Assembly: GCA_964569385.1 (NCBI GenBank)
Contig: CAZMUM010000005.1
Span: 1-64,000, forward strand
From: JAADHX01 sp964569385
GTDB lineage: Bacteria > Actinomycetota > Acidimicrobiia > Acidimicrobiales > Poriferisodalaceae
DNA: 64,000 bases
Direction of reading: 5' to 3'
In this document: piece after piece, positions 57,205-64,000 of the stretch
Layout of the letters: the number at the start of each line of letters is the position of its first letter
How positions within the stretch are numbered: the stretch's first letter is position 1
Position numbers and translations under genes: made by a program
The notes under the pieces: model-generated
Databases searched by the model: none
Seen by the model: the letters and a program-made list of their open reading frames with translations, nothing else
What the model was told of the DNA's origin: nothing

Positions 57205-58257
57205 TCAGTTTTCAATGTGGCCGGCGGCTGTCGCGCCGCCGAGAACAACGTCGTGAGAGTCAACCTCCCGATAGAACACGACGGCCTGGCCTGGGGCCAC
57301 TCTTCGTTGTGGTTCGGACCACCGAAGCTGCCCAGCCTCGTCGAGCGAACCACCCAGTGAAGCCCCATGAGCCGACACCTGCACCGCAACTGAGCCCGAA
57401 ACCGGACCGTCAACCCAAACGTGGCTATCGAGGCGGACACCGACCGATTCGAGATCGGCCGCTTTGCCGATGACTACTCGACGACGAGGCACATCGACAT
57501 CGACGGCATAACGACGATCGCCAGAACCGCCAAGGTCGAGACCGCGGCGTTGGCCGATGGTAACTAGCTCGACGTTGTCGGTTCGACCTACCGTATTGCC
57601 ATCGGCGTCGACGAGATCGCCGGGGTGGAGTTCGATCCGATCGCCGAGGAACTTGGCCCGCCCTGAGGCCTTGGTGACGAAGCAGAGGTCCTGGCTGTCG
57701 GGTTTGCCCGCGGTGCGTAAGTTGAGCCGATGGGCGTGATCGCGAACTTCGGACTTTGTCATCTCGCCTAGCGGGAACAGACACGCGGCTAAGTCGGCGA
57801 CGTTAATCATGTGCAGAACATAGGACTGATCCTTGGCCGGATCGGCCGAGCGAGCGAGCCGCAAACCGTCGGCGGTTTCGACCATTCTGACGTGATGCCC
57901 AGTGACCAGCCGATCGAAGCCAAGCACCCGAGTGCGTTCGAGCAGCCGATCGAACTTGAGATAGCGGTTGCATTCGATGCACGGGTTTGGAGTACGCCCT
58001 GCCGCGTGGTCGACAACGTATGGCTCAACAACGTGGCGGTCGAAGTCGTCGCTGAAGTTGAAGACATGGTGGTCGATATCGAGTTGCTGCGCTACCCGCC
58101 GAGCGTCGTCGACATCGGACACCGAACAACAACCCGAGTCAGAGTCGCCACCCCAGAGCTTCAGCGTGACGCCAGCAACATCGTGGCCAGATTCGACCAT
58201 CAAGGCCGCGGCCACCGACGAGTCGACACCGCCAGACATGGCAACAAGCACCCTCAT
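57205..58257 (-). CDS. mnmA: tRNA-specific 2-thiouridylase
   Basis: Adds sulfur to U34 of tRNA Lys, Glu and Gln. 350 residues from the ATG at 58257, overlapping the cysteine desulfurase stop (ATGA); the frame upstream to 58836 is a shadow. PP-loop 'VAMSGGVDSSVAAALM' at residues 4-19, the catalytic Cys in 'TPNPCIECNRYLKF' and the persulfide Cys in 'DSQDLCFV'. 'TIGQRRGL' is the late family signature. Sulfur is presumably handed over by the neighbouring desulfurase. Confidence 0.94.
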   Translation of the reverse strand: MRVLVAMSGGVDSSVAAALMVESGHDVAGVTLKLWGGDSDSGCCSVSDVDDARRVAQQLDIDHHVFNFSDDFDRHVVEPYVVDHAAGRTPNPCIECNRYLKFDRLLERTRVLGFDRLVTGHHVRMVETADGLRLARSADPAKDQSYVLHMINVADLAACLFPLGEMTKSEVRDHAHRLNLRTAGKPDSQDLCFVTKASGRAKFLGDRIELHPGDLVDADGNTVGRTDNVELVTIGQRRGLDLGGSGDRRYAVDVDVPRRRVVIGKAADLESVGVRLDSHVWVDGPVSGSVAVQVSAHGASLGGSLDEAGQLRWSEPQRRVAPGQAVVFYREVDSHDVVLGGATAAGHIEN

Positions 58258-59414
58258 GTTTGACCGCTTGTTAGCTGGTCGATGCAACTCGGTAGCACCG
58301 ACAATAAATGCTCGACGTCGGCGGTGGTGCTGGAATGCGACATTGACAGCCGCAGCGCGCCGGCTGCTTGGGCATCGGTGCGGCCCATCGCTGTCAGTAC
58401 ATGCGATGGCTGGAGAGCGCCAGAAGCACACGATGATGCAGCCGACGCCATAATGCCTGCCTGCTCGAGTAGAAACAGCAGCGCCTCGGATTCGACGCTC
58501 GTGGTGAAGTGGCACAGCCCAGGAACCCGCGACTCCGTAGCCACGCTGGCCTCGACACCAGCAATGGCGGTGACGCCTTCGAGTAGTTGGTTGTTCAATT
58601 GGGTGATCCGCGCCACCTGATTGGTGCGCTCGGCTTGGGTGAGCTCGATAGCGACACCAAACGCAACCGCGGCGGCAACATTCTGAGTGCCAGATCGCCG
58701 TTCTTGTTCTTGGCCACCGCCGCGAACCAACGGTTCGATCTTCACACCATCGCGGACGACGAGTGCGCCGCAGCCATTTGGTCCGCCAAACTTGTGACCG
58801 GCCAGGCTTATGGCATCGACATGGTCGAACACCCAACCTAGGTCGAGCCAGTTGGAGGCTTGCACCGCATCACTGTGCAAGACCGCAGTGGGAGCGTTGG
58901 CCCTGACAACGGCTGCAATCCCAGCCAGATCGGCGATAACACCCGTCTCGTTGTTCACCGCCATGATCGACACCAGCGATACGTCTTGATCGACAACGTC
59001 GGCCAGGTGATCTAGATCGATGTGACCCCCGGAATCGACCTTTACGATCCGCCCGCCGAGATGCTCAACGGGGTCGAGTACTGCGTGATGCTCGGTCGAG
59101 CCGCATACCGCCACGCCACCGAGCGCCGCGACAACGCCATAAACGGCCAGATTGTCGGCCTCAGTTCCGCCACTGGTAAAGACCACACCGTGGGGCGACA
59201 CGCCGACAATGGCCGCAACCTGATCGCGAGAATCTTCGAGCGCCTTTCTGGCCTCGCGGGCAACACGATGAGCACCGCTTGGATTGCCGTGGTGGTAGCG
59301 GAGCTGTTCGACCATGGCGTCGAGCGCGGCTGGCCGAATGGGCGTAGATGCTGCGTGGTCTAGGTAAGTCGGGGCGTTGGCCGATCGACTGGTCCGGTTG
59401 GCGGCGCTGGTCAC
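58254..59414 (-). CDS. Cysteine desulfurase (IscS/NifS family)
   Basis: 386 residues, class V PLP enzyme that forms a persulfide from cysteine. GTG start at 59414. 'YLDHAASTPIRPAAL' opens the protein; 'FTSGGTEADNLAVYGV', 'AVNNETGVIADL' and 'HSDAVQA' are family motifs; the PLP Lys is in 'SLAGHKFGGPNGCGAL' and the catalytic Cys in 'ASSCASGALQPSH'. Coupled to mnmA, so its main client is likely tRNA thiolation. Group I (IscS-like) by the long catalytic loop. Confidence 0.92.
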   Translation of the reverse strand: MTSAANRTSRSANAPTYLDHAASTPIRPAALDAMVEQLRYHHGNPSGAHRVAREARKALEDSRDQVAAIVGVSPHGVVFTSGGTEADNLAVYGVVAALGGVAVCGSTEHHAVLDPVEHLGGRIVKVDSGGHIDLDHLADVVDQDVSLVSIMAVNNETGVIADLAGIAAVVRANAPTAVLHSDAVQASNWLDLGWVFDHVDAISLAGHKFGGPNGCGALVVRDGVKIEPLVRGGGQEQERRSGTQNVAAAVAFGVAIELTQAERTNQVARITQLNNQLLEGVTAIAGVEASVATESRVPGLCHFTTSVESEALLFLLEQAGIMASAASSCASGALQPSHVLTAMGRTDAQAAGALRLSMSHSSTTADVEHLLSVLPSCIDQLTSGQT

Positions 59415-59474
59415 CAGCTCAGGTTAGGCCGACAAGCAACAAGCTACGCCGGTGCCAAGATGCATCGATGCCAG

Positions 59475-60263
59475 CTACCAGGTTGCGACACGATGCGACC
59501 CGGCCTCAGAACGGGCCGCGACAACAGTCTGCAAATGTTGTTCGATTGTCATTCCGCTCGGACGTCTTGCGCCGAGCCGCTTGACGAAGTGGTCAGACAA
59601 TCGCTGGCCAAGGTCGAGCTGCGCGCCAGGTCGCAGTTCCGAACCGCGAGCCAGCAGGTCTCTGGCCAGGTCGACGTCTGCGTCGCTGAGTTGGCGAAGG
59701 TCCCAGTTGGCAACCTGTGTCCGAGCTCCCGGCGACAGCTCGAACTGCGGCAAGTCATAGATCGATGCATCCGCCAAGCGCACGACCATCGTGCCAGCAG
59801 CAATGTCGCCGAGGCGTTGACCCGAAGGCGTCGACAAGATGGAGACCGCGCCTCCGAAACCCGATGTTAGGAACAAGTCGACCATGACCAGAATTGCCCT
59901 GATGGCAGCCTGACGAAACCGTACTGGCCCACCATCTAGGCCGATGACCTTTGTTCCGACCGCCCGATGGCCAGGTGTGCGACCGTTGCCCAGCGTTTCG
60001 AACGCGATCGGGAAGCCGAAAAGCAGCAGGAAAGCGGTAACGACCCACAACGCTATTACGATCCCTTGCGGCAACGCTGCTGAGGACAAGCCGATTATCC
60101 CGAGGATCATGCCCGCGGCAATCGCCTGTATCCCAAGGTCGACTAAACGGCCTACAACCCGGGTGCTGAGCCCGACCGGTCGGAACTGGAGCAGCACTCC
60201 TTCTGGTGTCACCACACACGCCGGCGGCAACGTTGTTGGCAGCAGATGACGAGCATCTGCCAT
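59475..60263 (-). CDS. RDD-family membrane protein
   Basis: 262 residues from the ATG at 60263 (GTG at 60290 also open). An RDD domain with three to four helices: 'GLSTRVVGRLVDLGIQAI' (containing the Arg...Asp pattern), 'GIVIALWVVTAFLLLFGFPI', 'GHRAVGTKVIGLDGGPVRFRQAAIR'. The C-terminal 90 residues are soluble and charged. Divergent from the SpoIIM-like gene, a pairing frequent in actinobacteria, where the two are thought to act together; the transported or bound molecule is unknown. Confidence 0.82.
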   Translation of the reverse strand: MADARHLLPTTLPPACVVTPEGVLLQFRPVGLSTRVVGRLVDLGIQAIAAGMILGIIGLSSAALPQGIVIALWVVTAFLLLFGFPIAFETLGNGRTPGHRAVGTKVIGLDGGPVRFRQAAIRAILVMVDLFLTSGFGGAVSILSTPSGQRLGDIAAGTMVVRLADASIYDLPQFELSPGARTQVANWDLRQLSDADVDLARDLLARGSELRPGAQLDLGQRLSDHFVKRLGARRPSGMTIEQHLQTVVAARSEAGSHRVATW

Positions 60264-60292
60264 TGCTCCAACCGCCGCGTGTTCAATCACGA

Positions 60293-61324
60293 ATGACGAA
60301 GGTACTGCTTGGGGTACCCGAACACGTACCGTTACGGTTAGTGGACACTAGACACTTCATCGAGATACGACGCCCAGAGTGGGACAAGCTTCGTGACCTG
60401 ACCGAACGAGCCAGGCACCTAGAACCACACGAAGTCGACGACCTGATCGACCGATACCACGCGGCATCGTCGGATCTGTCTGCGGCGCGCACACATCACC
60501 GTGATCGTCAGCTCATCAACGCGCTAACCACCTTGGTGGGCGCAGCCAACGGCGTCATCTACGGAACCAAGTCGTCTGCTCGTATGGCATTCGTCGGATT
60601 CTTCGCGGTGGTGTTTCCAGCAGCGGTTTGGGCCCATCGCTGGCGTATTGCCTTAGCCGCGGCGCTGTTTGTAGTGCCGGCTCTTGTTCTCGGAATCTGG
60701 ATCTCCAACTCAGATGCTGCGCTTGAAGCCACAGCCGACGAAACCACGAGGGCGGCTTACGTCGAAGTCGACTTCGAGGAGTACTACTCCTCGGAACCAG
60801 CCGAGCAGTTCTCGACCGAGGTATTCATAAACAACGTGAGGGTCGCCTTCCTGGCCTTTGCCCTTGGCATAACCCTCGGCCTAGGGACTGCGGCCGTGCT
60901 GCTGTCCAACGGCGCATTCCTAGGTTTGGCAGCCGGGTTGTTTCATGCATCGGACGCCGCTCCCCAGTTTTGGGGCCTCATCATGCCTCACGGGCTCTTG
61001 GAGATATCGGCCATCGTCGTGGCTGGCGGAGCCGGTTTCGCATTGGGGTGGGCTGTTGTTTCACCCGGTGATCAGACTCGCTTCGCGGCGCTGGCCGAAG
61101 AGGGCCAACGTTCCGCCGCGATCGTGCTCGGGCTCATTCCTGTGTTTGGCGTGGCCGCTCTGATCGAGGGTTTTGTAACTCCGTCGCCGTTGTCGACACC
61201 GATAAGGGTCGCCATTGGGGTGATCGCCTTTGCTGCGTTCTGGACCTGGACTCTAGTGTGGGGCCGAAACGCCGCCGCTGCTGGCGCCACCGGCCGATTT
61301 ACCGACGTGTTGGCTCCGACCTAG
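60293..61324 (+). CDS. Stage II sporulation protein M-like (DUF95) membrane protein
   Basis: 343 residues from the ATG at 60293; the GTG at 60341 ('DTRHFIEIRRPEWDKL') matches the usual family start better and may be the true one. The cytoplasmic N-terminus 'HLEPHEVDDLIDRYHAASSDL' is typical, followed by about six helices with 'FINNVRVAFLAFALGITLGLGT' and 'PHGLLEISAIVVAGGAGFALG'. In spore formers SpoIIM acts in engulfment; in non-sporulating actinobacteria the role is unknown. Confidence 0.85.
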   Translation: MTKVLLGVPEHVPLRLVDTRHFIEIRRPEWDKLRDLTERARHLEPHEVDDLIDRYHAASSDLSAARTHHRDRQLINALTTLVGAANGVIYGTKSSARMAFVGFFAVVFPAAVWAHRWRIALAAALFVVPALVLGIWISNSDAALEATADETTRAAYVEVDFEEYYSSEPAEQFSTEVFINNVRVAFLAFALGITLGLGTAAVLLSNGAFLGLAAGLFHASDAAPQFWGLIMPHGLLEISAIVVAGGAGFALGWAVVSPGDQTRFAALAEEGQRSAAIVLGLIPVFGVAALIEGFVTPSPLSTPIRVAIGVIAFAAFWTWTLVWGRNAAAAGATGRFTDVLAPT

Positions 61325-61357
61325 CCTGGAGCTTCACGCTCCACGACGGCCCGCGAG

Positions 61358-62539
61358 TCAGCTCAACAACGCGATTCCGACTAGCGGCACCAAGATGAAG
61401 GCGCCGCCCACGTAGCCGATTGCCAAGTATCTGCGCTCGACGGCAATATCGGCCAGGCCTTCGGCTAGCCGAACCGGAACGTCTCGTGCGAAAGGAAGGA
61501 CATAGAGCAATGCGATGCCCAGGACGTTGAACGTTGTGTGGGCAAGGCCGACGGTGAGGGCCTCGGGAACTGACGCCGCTAGCGCAGCGAGCAAGGCCGT
61601 AATGGTTGTACCGACGTTGGCCCCGAGCGTGACCGGGTAAACGCTACGCAGAGAAAGGACTCCAGCCGCTGCGAGCGGAATGAGGATTGCTGTGGTGATG
61701 CTTGAGGATTGCACCGCCACCGTGATTATTAACCCGAGAAGCAGAGCGACCGCACCGCCACCTCTTCCTAGTAGCAGGTTGATCGAACGCTCAACCTTGC
61801 GGGCCACTAACAAGCGCATGTTGCGAGTGATGAAAACCAGAGAGACCAAAATCACGACAAGACCGGTCAACAGCATGAGGGTCCCGAGCAGGTTGTTGGC
61901 CGCACCCACCGTTGACCACAACGATTCCAACCACCCCACGGGCCGTTTGACCCAGACCTTTACCGGGCTCTTCCACTCCGAACCCGCCGAACCAACGAGT
62001 AGCCGGCTGCCTGTCTCGGCGATTTTCTGGATCAGCCCAAAGGCGATCTCGAGAGGAAGCAAGACCATCACGGCCATGACGTTGAAAAAGTCATGCACGG
62101 TTGCCGCAGCAAATGCTCTCCTGAACTCTGACGAGCGGCGGACATGGCCTAGCGACACCAGCGTATTGGTCACGGTTGTGCCGATATTTGCACCCATAAC
62201 CATCGGAACCGCGGCATCAACACCAAGCGCACCAGATGCCACGAGGCCGACGATGACCGAGGTACTCGCCGACGAAGACTGAACAAGAACCGTGCCCAGA
62301 ATGCCAATCAGTAGAGCAACCAATGGATTCGACACCGACGAGAACAGCCGCTCCTGGGTGTCGGCGCCCATGATCTTGATCCCGGCCTCGAGCGATGAAA
62401 CCCCTACCAAGAAAAGGAACACCAACCCCACCACTAGGACGAGCCGCAACTGTGTCGGCATCTTTGAGGCCAGAGGGTCCGCTGCGAGATTTGCCTCGAA
62501 CTCCTTCCCGCGTCGCGAAAGCTCTGGAGCGATGCTCAC
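61358..62539 (-). CDS. Na/Pi cotransporter family protein
   Basis: 393 residues, about eight to nine helices, with two inverted halves carrying the signature QSSSA/QSSS motifs: 'GTVLVQSSSASTSVIVGL' and 'VAVQSSSITTAILIPL', and 'MGANIGTTVTNTLVSLG' / 'LGANVGTTITALLAAL'. This is the NptA/YjbB-like phosphate carrier family. GTG at 62539 overlaps the DUF4956 stop (GTGA). It is in the same operon as the VTC-domain gene, linking phosphate transport to polyphosphate. Confidence 0.88.
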   Translation of the reverse strand: MSIAPELSRRGKEFEANLAADPLASKMPTQLRLVLVVGLVFLFLVGVSSLEAGIKIMGADTQERLFSSVSNPLVALLIGILGTVLVQSSSASTSVIVGLVASGALGVDAAVPMVMGANIGTTVTNTLVSLGHVRRSSEFRRAFAAATVHDFFNVMAVMVLLPLEIAFGLIQKIAETGSRLLVGSAGSEWKSPVKVWVKRPVGWLESLWSTVGAANNLLGTLMLLTGLVVILVSLVFITRNMRLLVARKVERSINLLLGRGGGAVALLLGLIITVAVQSSSITTAILIPLAAAGVLSLRSVYPVTLGANVGTTITALLAALAASVPEALTVGLAHTTFNVLGIALLYVLPFARDVPVRLAEGLADIAVERRYLAIGYVGGAFILVPLVGIALLS

Positions 62540-63213
62540 GACTCGTACTGCTCGTACTGCTCGTCGGATGCGTGCGCGAAGGTCCTGGGTTCCAAGTCAC
62601 TGGATGTGGTTGGCAATACCCGAATAGAGATCTTGGCAGTGTCGTTCAAGAAATTGATCTGACCCACCTCGACCCCCTCGATGATCAGACCGGTGCGATT
62701 CTCGAGATCGGCAATCAACTCCCGCCGACGGCCGGGGTGCACCAGCTCGATGCGTTCATAGATGAGCGAATGCACCTGCGGTTGAGATGAAAGCCATTTG
62801 CCCCCAAGTAACTCGAGCAATCCAACGATCACGACATTGGCAATGACTGCCTCAACCAGGGTGAGAGAAGTCAGAGCAAGGGCGTTAAACGAGGCCAGTG
62901 CTATTCCGGCGAACAGATACGTCATCTCGATGACGGGGAGTGTTCCTGTCCTGAACCGTAGGATTCCGAAGAGGGCGAATAGTCCGAATCCGACGTTGGT
63001 GCTTATTGCCGCAGAAGACATCAAGTAGGTGACGAAGAACACCACGATGTTGACAACCACAAGAGTGAACACATATGTCGCACGGGACTGGGCCCGCCGA
63101 TAAGTCAAGAAGGCAAGGGACGAAATCGCCAGGCCGTTGAAGGCGAGGCCGACCAAAAACTCCGGCAGCCTCTCCATGTCGATAACGTCGATTGCGGCAA
63201 GTAGCGCGATCAT
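62536..63213 (-). CDS. DUF4956 membrane protein
   Basis: 225 residues with four predicted helices in the first 130 ('FLVGLAFNGLAISSLAFLTY', 'FVTYLMSSAAISTNVGFGLFALFGILRFRTG' as landmarks in parts) and a soluble C-terminal domain. The 'GFGLFALFGILRFRT' stretch is characteristic of DUF4956. These proteins are usually encoded next to VTC-type polyphosphate polymerases. Both ends overlap the neighbours by four bases, so the three genes are translationally coupled. Confidence 0.85.
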   Translation of the reverse strand: MIALLAAIDVIDMERLPEFLVGLAFNGLAISSLAFLTYRRAQSRATYVFTLVVVNIVVFFVTYLMSSAAISTNVGFGLFALFGILRFRTGTLPVIEMTYLFAGIALASFNALALTSLTLVEAVIANVVIVGLLELLGGKWLSSQPQVHSLIYERIELVHPGRRRELIADLENRTGLIIEGVEVGQINFLNDTAKISIRVLPTTSSDLEPRTFAHASDEQYEQYES

Positions 63214-64000
63214 AATTGTGGTTCCTTCTGGTTGGTTGATTCATGGCTGACTGACAGCAGGTCCGCTGGCCCATCAGCACCAAGTTCGGTGTTGGCGGTT
63301 GGTGGTGTTCCCAAAGCGTCGAGGTTCCTGAAGACCTTCTTGAACCGATTGCGGCGCAGGCCCGGATCGCACGAGGCCAAGCCCATGCAATACTTCGAGA
63401 ACATTTGCGGCCTCCGATTCATAGCGGCCATCGCCGGTGACCGACGGTCAAGACGTGGCTGTTTGAACTCGCAGATGGCCAGACCGGGCATCTCGGATTC
63501 GCCGTTGGGTGAACGAAAAGTGAGGCCGAGGTCGATCGTTACTCGCTCGCTGAAGTCTCGCTTTACCAGCAGGACGCGCTGGTAGTCGACGGTCAGTGAG
63601 GGAACAAGCACCGACGGGGCACAACCGGTTAGACCGAAGAAGAACAATGCGTCTTCTCGCCACAAGTGTTGACCTGATGGGCGGCGCGAGGGTCTGCGTT
63701 TCTTGACCGTCCGACCGTTGATGTTCTGCTTGACCTCGAAGAACGTGAGGTCTGAGTTCATATAGGAGCGGTATCTCAGCTTGAAGCGCCGGCCATTCTG
63801 ATTGTGATGCTCGTGATAGTTCCGGAGTTCAAAGCTGTCGAAGTACTCGTTCCGGTAGCTCTGAAGCCGCTCATTGTCGTGCTCGAGAATTAGGTAGTCG
63901 TCGGCCAGTCGCTGCAGGGCGTCGGGGATGTCTTGTGTTCGCAGGATCACTTTCGACTCGACCCGATCGTGCAGTTGGGCCTGATCGAGTTGAACTAGAT
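63210..64000 (-). CDS. VTC-domain polyphosphate polymerase-like protein, partial
   Basis: The frame is open from the right edge to the stop at 63210, at least 263 codons; the true start is outside. The tunnel-domain pattern is clear: 'LHDRVESKV' near the start, 'YRNEYFDSFELRNYHEHHN' with the tyrosine/arginine pairs, 'RRFKLRYRSY', 'LTFFEVKQNINGRTVKKR' and 'ERVTIDLGLTFR'. In VTC proteins the Lys/Arg residues bind ATP and the growing polyphosphate. A frame starting at 63950 with GTG is only a downstream start. Fits an operon with DUF4956 and the Na/Pi transporter. Confidence 0.8.
   Translation of the reverse strand, partial: LVQLDQAQLHDRVESKVILRTQDIPDALQRLADDYLILEHDNERLQSYRNEYFDSFELRNYHEHHNQNGRRFKLRYRSYMNSDLTFFEVKQNINGRTVKKRRPSRRPSGQHLWREDALFFFGLTGCAPSVLVPSLTVDYQRVLLVKRDFSERVTIDLGLTFRSPNGESEMPGLAICEFKQPRLDRRSPAMAAMNRRPQMFSKYCMGLASCDPGLRRNRFKKVFRNLDALGTPPTANTELGADGPADLLSVSHESTNQKEPQL

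Overview
The window is chromosomal DNA from a moderately GC-rich bacterium, most likely an actinobacterium of the class Acidimicrobiia or a close relative. The evidence is the mix of families: a DUF222/13E12-type HNH gene, a PASTA-domain kinase, an IclR regulator divergent from leuCD, a sunset-domain protein, a DUF4332 protein, NAD-dependent ligase, and many ATGA/GTGA start-stop overlaps. The genus cannot be read from the sequence. I saw no rRNA, tRNA, CRISPR array or intact insertion sequence.

Layout. 1-2.5 kb: the 5' part of a DUF222 gene running off the left edge, then small genes including a mycothiol-dependent-isomerase-like protein. 2.6-6.2 kb: leuB-ilvE-cimA on the minus strand, divergent from greA. 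6.8-9.2 kb: an accessory stretch with a toxin-antitoxin-like pair, a frameshifted gene and little else. 9.2-11.9 kb: an IclR regulator divergent from leuCD with a palindromic operator between them. 12-22 kb: a tightly coupled exopolysaccharide cluster (Wzz/BY-kinase-like protein, Alg14/Alg13-like pair, sulfotransferase, GT2, polymerase/ligase, a kinase-sulfotransferase fusion, flippase) followed by a convergent GH26-like lipoprotein. 23-29.5 kb: serA, an aspartate aminotransferase, a GNAT enzyme, YqgE and a two-component system. 29.5-33 kb: a two-gene ATPase operon behind an unusual inverted-repeat promoter. 34.8-38.4 kb: ilvB-ilvN-ilvC with a peptide-dependent attenuator. 38.6-45.3 kb: a glucose-dehydrogenase-like lipoprotein, a MATE transporter, the three-subunit transhydrogenase and a class V aminotransferase. 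45.4-46.2 kb: transposase debris. 46.2-64 kb: housekeeping genes (gatCAB, ferredoxin, SCP2, PASTA kinase, ligA, cysteine desulfurase-mnmA), an RDD/SpoIIM divergent pair, and a Na/Pi transporter-DUF4956-VTC operon running off the right edge.

How it fits together. Much of the branched-chain amino acid pathway is here in three transcription units: citramalate synthase supplies 2-oxobutyrate with LeuCD and LeuB, IlvB/N/C do the common steps, and IlvE does the transamination. leuA and ilvD are not in the window. Two regulatory devices are visible for this pathway: a 17-residue leader peptide with a Leu-Ile-Val-Val-Leu run followed by a terminator ahead of ilvB, and paired palindromes at the iclR/leuC divergent promoter. 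The exopolysaccharide cluster carries two sulfotransferase domains, suggesting a sulfated polymer.

The best candidate for an undescribed system is the operon at 29.5-33.0 kb: two different P-loop ATPases, each followed by a winged-helix-like segment, the second with TPR repeats. They are translationally coupled and possibly expressed from a leaderless promoter embedded in three copies of a TGATACAT element. No effector domain is recognisable, so its role is open.
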